From the NCBI RefSeq assembly GCF_019578655.1, contig NC_063260.1:21414888-21478887 (forward strand): a stretch of DNA of 64,000 bases. The letters run 5' to 3'. This document shows, piece after piece, positions 62,219-64,000 of this stretch (its first letter is position 1; each line of letters starts with the position of its first letter). The translations under genes and the position numbers were made by a program. This stretch comes from Ricinus communis. Its lineage: Eukaryota > Streptophyta > Magnoliopsida > Malpighiales > Euphorbiaceae. The notes below the pieces were generated by a model, which saw only the letters and a program-made list of their open reading frames with translations, was not told the origin of the DNA and did not search any database.

Positions 62219-63907
62219 ATGGCTCGGCAATCACAAGTATGTTGGTTGGTCTTTGTTGTATTAATTTTTCTGAACTTGTCAATAAGTTGTATTAATGCAC
62301 AACAAGTGCCTTGTTATTTCATTTTTGGGGACTCATTTGCTGCTAATGGCAACGACAATGACCTCGACACTTTTAAAGCCAATTACTTGCCATATGGTAT
62401 TGATTTTCCTGATGGTTCTACAGGAAGGTTCAGCAATGGCAAAACCATGGTCGATATTATTGGTAAAGGGCCAGTTTGGTCCCATCTGCATTTAGTTTTA
62501 ATTTTTTTTTTTTAAATTCTTTTTATCTTTGTGTTTTTTTTTTTTCCATAGCTGCATTGAAATTCTGATTTTCGAGACAGATTTCAAAAAGTGAATACAG
62601 TAAGGGTTAAAGAAAATAAAAAAATTTGACTTTCACAATCATGTTCTGATTAAGCATTTTATCATTACATGCAGCTGAAAAAATTGGGTTTAAGGATTAC
62701 ATTCCACCTTTCAAGAAAGTTGGTAATGGCTCAGAAATTCTCAAAGGTGCAAATTATGCATCTGCTGGAGCAATAGTACAAGCAGACATTGCAGGAAGCG
62801 AGGTATAATCTATTGCATACTACAATGTCTTAAATGAAGACGTATATTTGGATTCAATAATTAGAGAATTCATATGTTTTGATCTATCAATTTTGGTGAT
62901 GCAGGTTACCGCGATTAGCCTCAGTCAACAAGTTAGAAACCACCAAAAAGTAGTCCGACGCATTAACAATTTGTTAGGCAACAAAAACAAGACTAGAAAA
63001 TACCTTCAGAAATGCTTATATTCAGTTGGAATTGGTAGCAATGATTATCTGTTAGACTACTATACACCTCAAAATAATGGGTCAGAACCACTACGCAAAT
63101 CCCCATCAGAGGCATATGCAGAGAGCCTAGTTGATGCTCACTTGTTCAATCGCTTGAATGTTAGTGCAGACTGCAGTTTTTATTTAGCACAAACTATCAA
63201 TAACCATGTTCTGCCTGTGACATCATCTCTAATCTTTTTTCTGCAATCGGTATGATATGTATGTTCAGGCATTGTACAAAGCTGGAGCAAGGAAAATTGT
63301 ACTGTTTGGCTTGCCACCATTGGGTTGCAGCCCAGCTGCAGTTAGAATGTATGACACACATCAACACTGTATCTCTGTCATTGACACAGATGCTCATATC
63401 TTCAACAGCAGGCTGCAAATTTTAGTTGATAGGTTGAACAAAAACTATAAGAATGCACAATTTACCTACATCAACATTTACGACATTACATCAGCTAGAG
63501 TTTTTCCAGGTATAGATTTTCTTTTCTTTTCAACCATCCAGTAAACTTTTTCTTTTTCCTTTTCAACCAGTGACTAGTGATTTTGGGCTTTGATGACCCT
63601 AATAAAACTGGTATTTGTTTGGGGATATAATGAAACATAAGAATTAAATGGAGGTGTTTATGTGTCAGGTTTCAAGAAGAATGATGTTCCATGCTGTGAT
63701 ACAGACTACAATGGAATGTGTTACCCTAAGGCAACAAGATGCAAGGCCCCCAAAGAATACTTTTTCTGGGATGGGTACCGCCCAACAGAGGCTGCAAACA
63801 TAATCCTGGGGAGTCTCGCACTTAATGCTTCTGTTCCATCTCAAGCTTACCCTTATAATATCCAACAATTGATTGCGAAGACTGCAAAGGACACAAAGAA
63901 TCACTGA
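62219..63907 (+). CDS. GDSL-lipase paralogue lacking the catalytic His
   Basis: Five exons give 368 aa: 62219-62462, 62675-62802, 62905-63159, 63269-63509 and 63669-63907. The splice phases match those of the upstream copy. The signal peptide spans about residues 9-27 (WLVFVVLIFLNLSISC). Block I keeps the Ser (IFGDSFAANGNDND, Ser39) but loses the usual VDNGNNN. Block II is GANYASAGAIV, with Gly/Ile changes where the first copy has AAAGI. Block III is normal (GIGSNDYLLDYY, Asn170). Block V reads WDGYRPTEAAN: Asp324 remains but the catalytic His is Arg327 (codon CGC at 63779-63781). The frame is intact, splice sites are good and the promoter has a TATA box, so it is probably expressed. It may be a pseudoenzyme or a binding protein. 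The neighbour (59014-60821) supplies the intact comparison. Confidence 0.88.
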
Positions 63908-64000
63908 CAAAAAACAAAAAAAAGGAGCTATCTCTACCACCACATGCCATTTCGCAATAAAAACTCTCCAATTATAACATCTTCCAATATTGTGCTTTTT
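63908..64000 (+). other. 3' flank of the second GDSL gene
   Basis: Contains CAATAAAAAC at about 63955-63964, a plausible polyadenylation signal. The window then ends. Confidence 0.5.

Noticed and set aside
1..64000. tRNA, rRNA, CRISPR arrays and bacterial-type operons
   Set aside because: No convincing tRNA T-arm/anticodon combination, rRNA core or spaced direct-repeat array was found by eye. A covariance-model scan would be decisive.

Overview
The window looks like nuclear DNA of a dicot plant. It is AT-rich, with gene islands separated by kilobases of AT-rich spacer. The genes have many short GT-AG introns, and the proteins belong to plant families: SWEET, S40, a plant subtilase, class I trehalose-6-phosphate synthase and extracellular GDSL lipases. 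No bacterial-style operon, rRNA, tRNA or CRISPR array was seen. The protein sequences suggest a rosid, but I cannot name the species from sequence alone.

Layout. (1) 1-1451: TA microsatellite and an old dispersed repeat. (2) 1452-3008, minus: a SWEET2-type sugar transporter. (3) 3009-9135: AT-rich spacer with transposon relics. (4) 9136-15192, plus: EXO1, a 14-exon Rad2-family exonuclease. (5) 15193-22276: spacer. (6) 22277-22642, minus: an intronless S40/DUF584 gene. (7) 22643-26601: spacer with a decayed receptor-kinase fragment. (8) 26602-27510, plus: a divergent Yippee-like zinc protein. (9) 28037-32719, minus: a nine-exon subtilase. (10) 32720-36412: spacer. (11) 36413-45497, minus: TPS1 in 17 coding exons. 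(12) 45498-52487: TPS1 5' region, a dead LINE 3' end and a Mutator-like element. (13) 52488-53269, plus: a two-exon gene I do not recognise. (14) 53270-59013: spacer. (15) 59014-63907, plus: two tandem GDSL esterase/lipase genes.

Exon chains were assembled by hand from splice sites and reading phase. All multi-exon models close in frame: SWEET 235 aa, EXO1 750, Yippee-like 130, subtilase 776, TPS1 920, unknown 228, GDSL1 365 and GDSL2 368. The genes do not form a pathway. SWEET2 and TPS1 both concern sugar transport or signalling, but their proximity is probably chance. The only real cluster is the GDSL tandem pair.

Most noteworthy: two EXO1 introns carry minor-spliceosome (U12) signals, one of them AT-AC. 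The EXO1 tail has a duplicated segment with two [Q/R]SSYF motifs resembling MLH1-binding boxes. The second GDSL copy has Arg in place of the catalytic His. A 1.3-kb Mutator-like element has long terminal inverted repeats and a near-perfect 9-bp target duplication. I found no clearly new multi-gene system.
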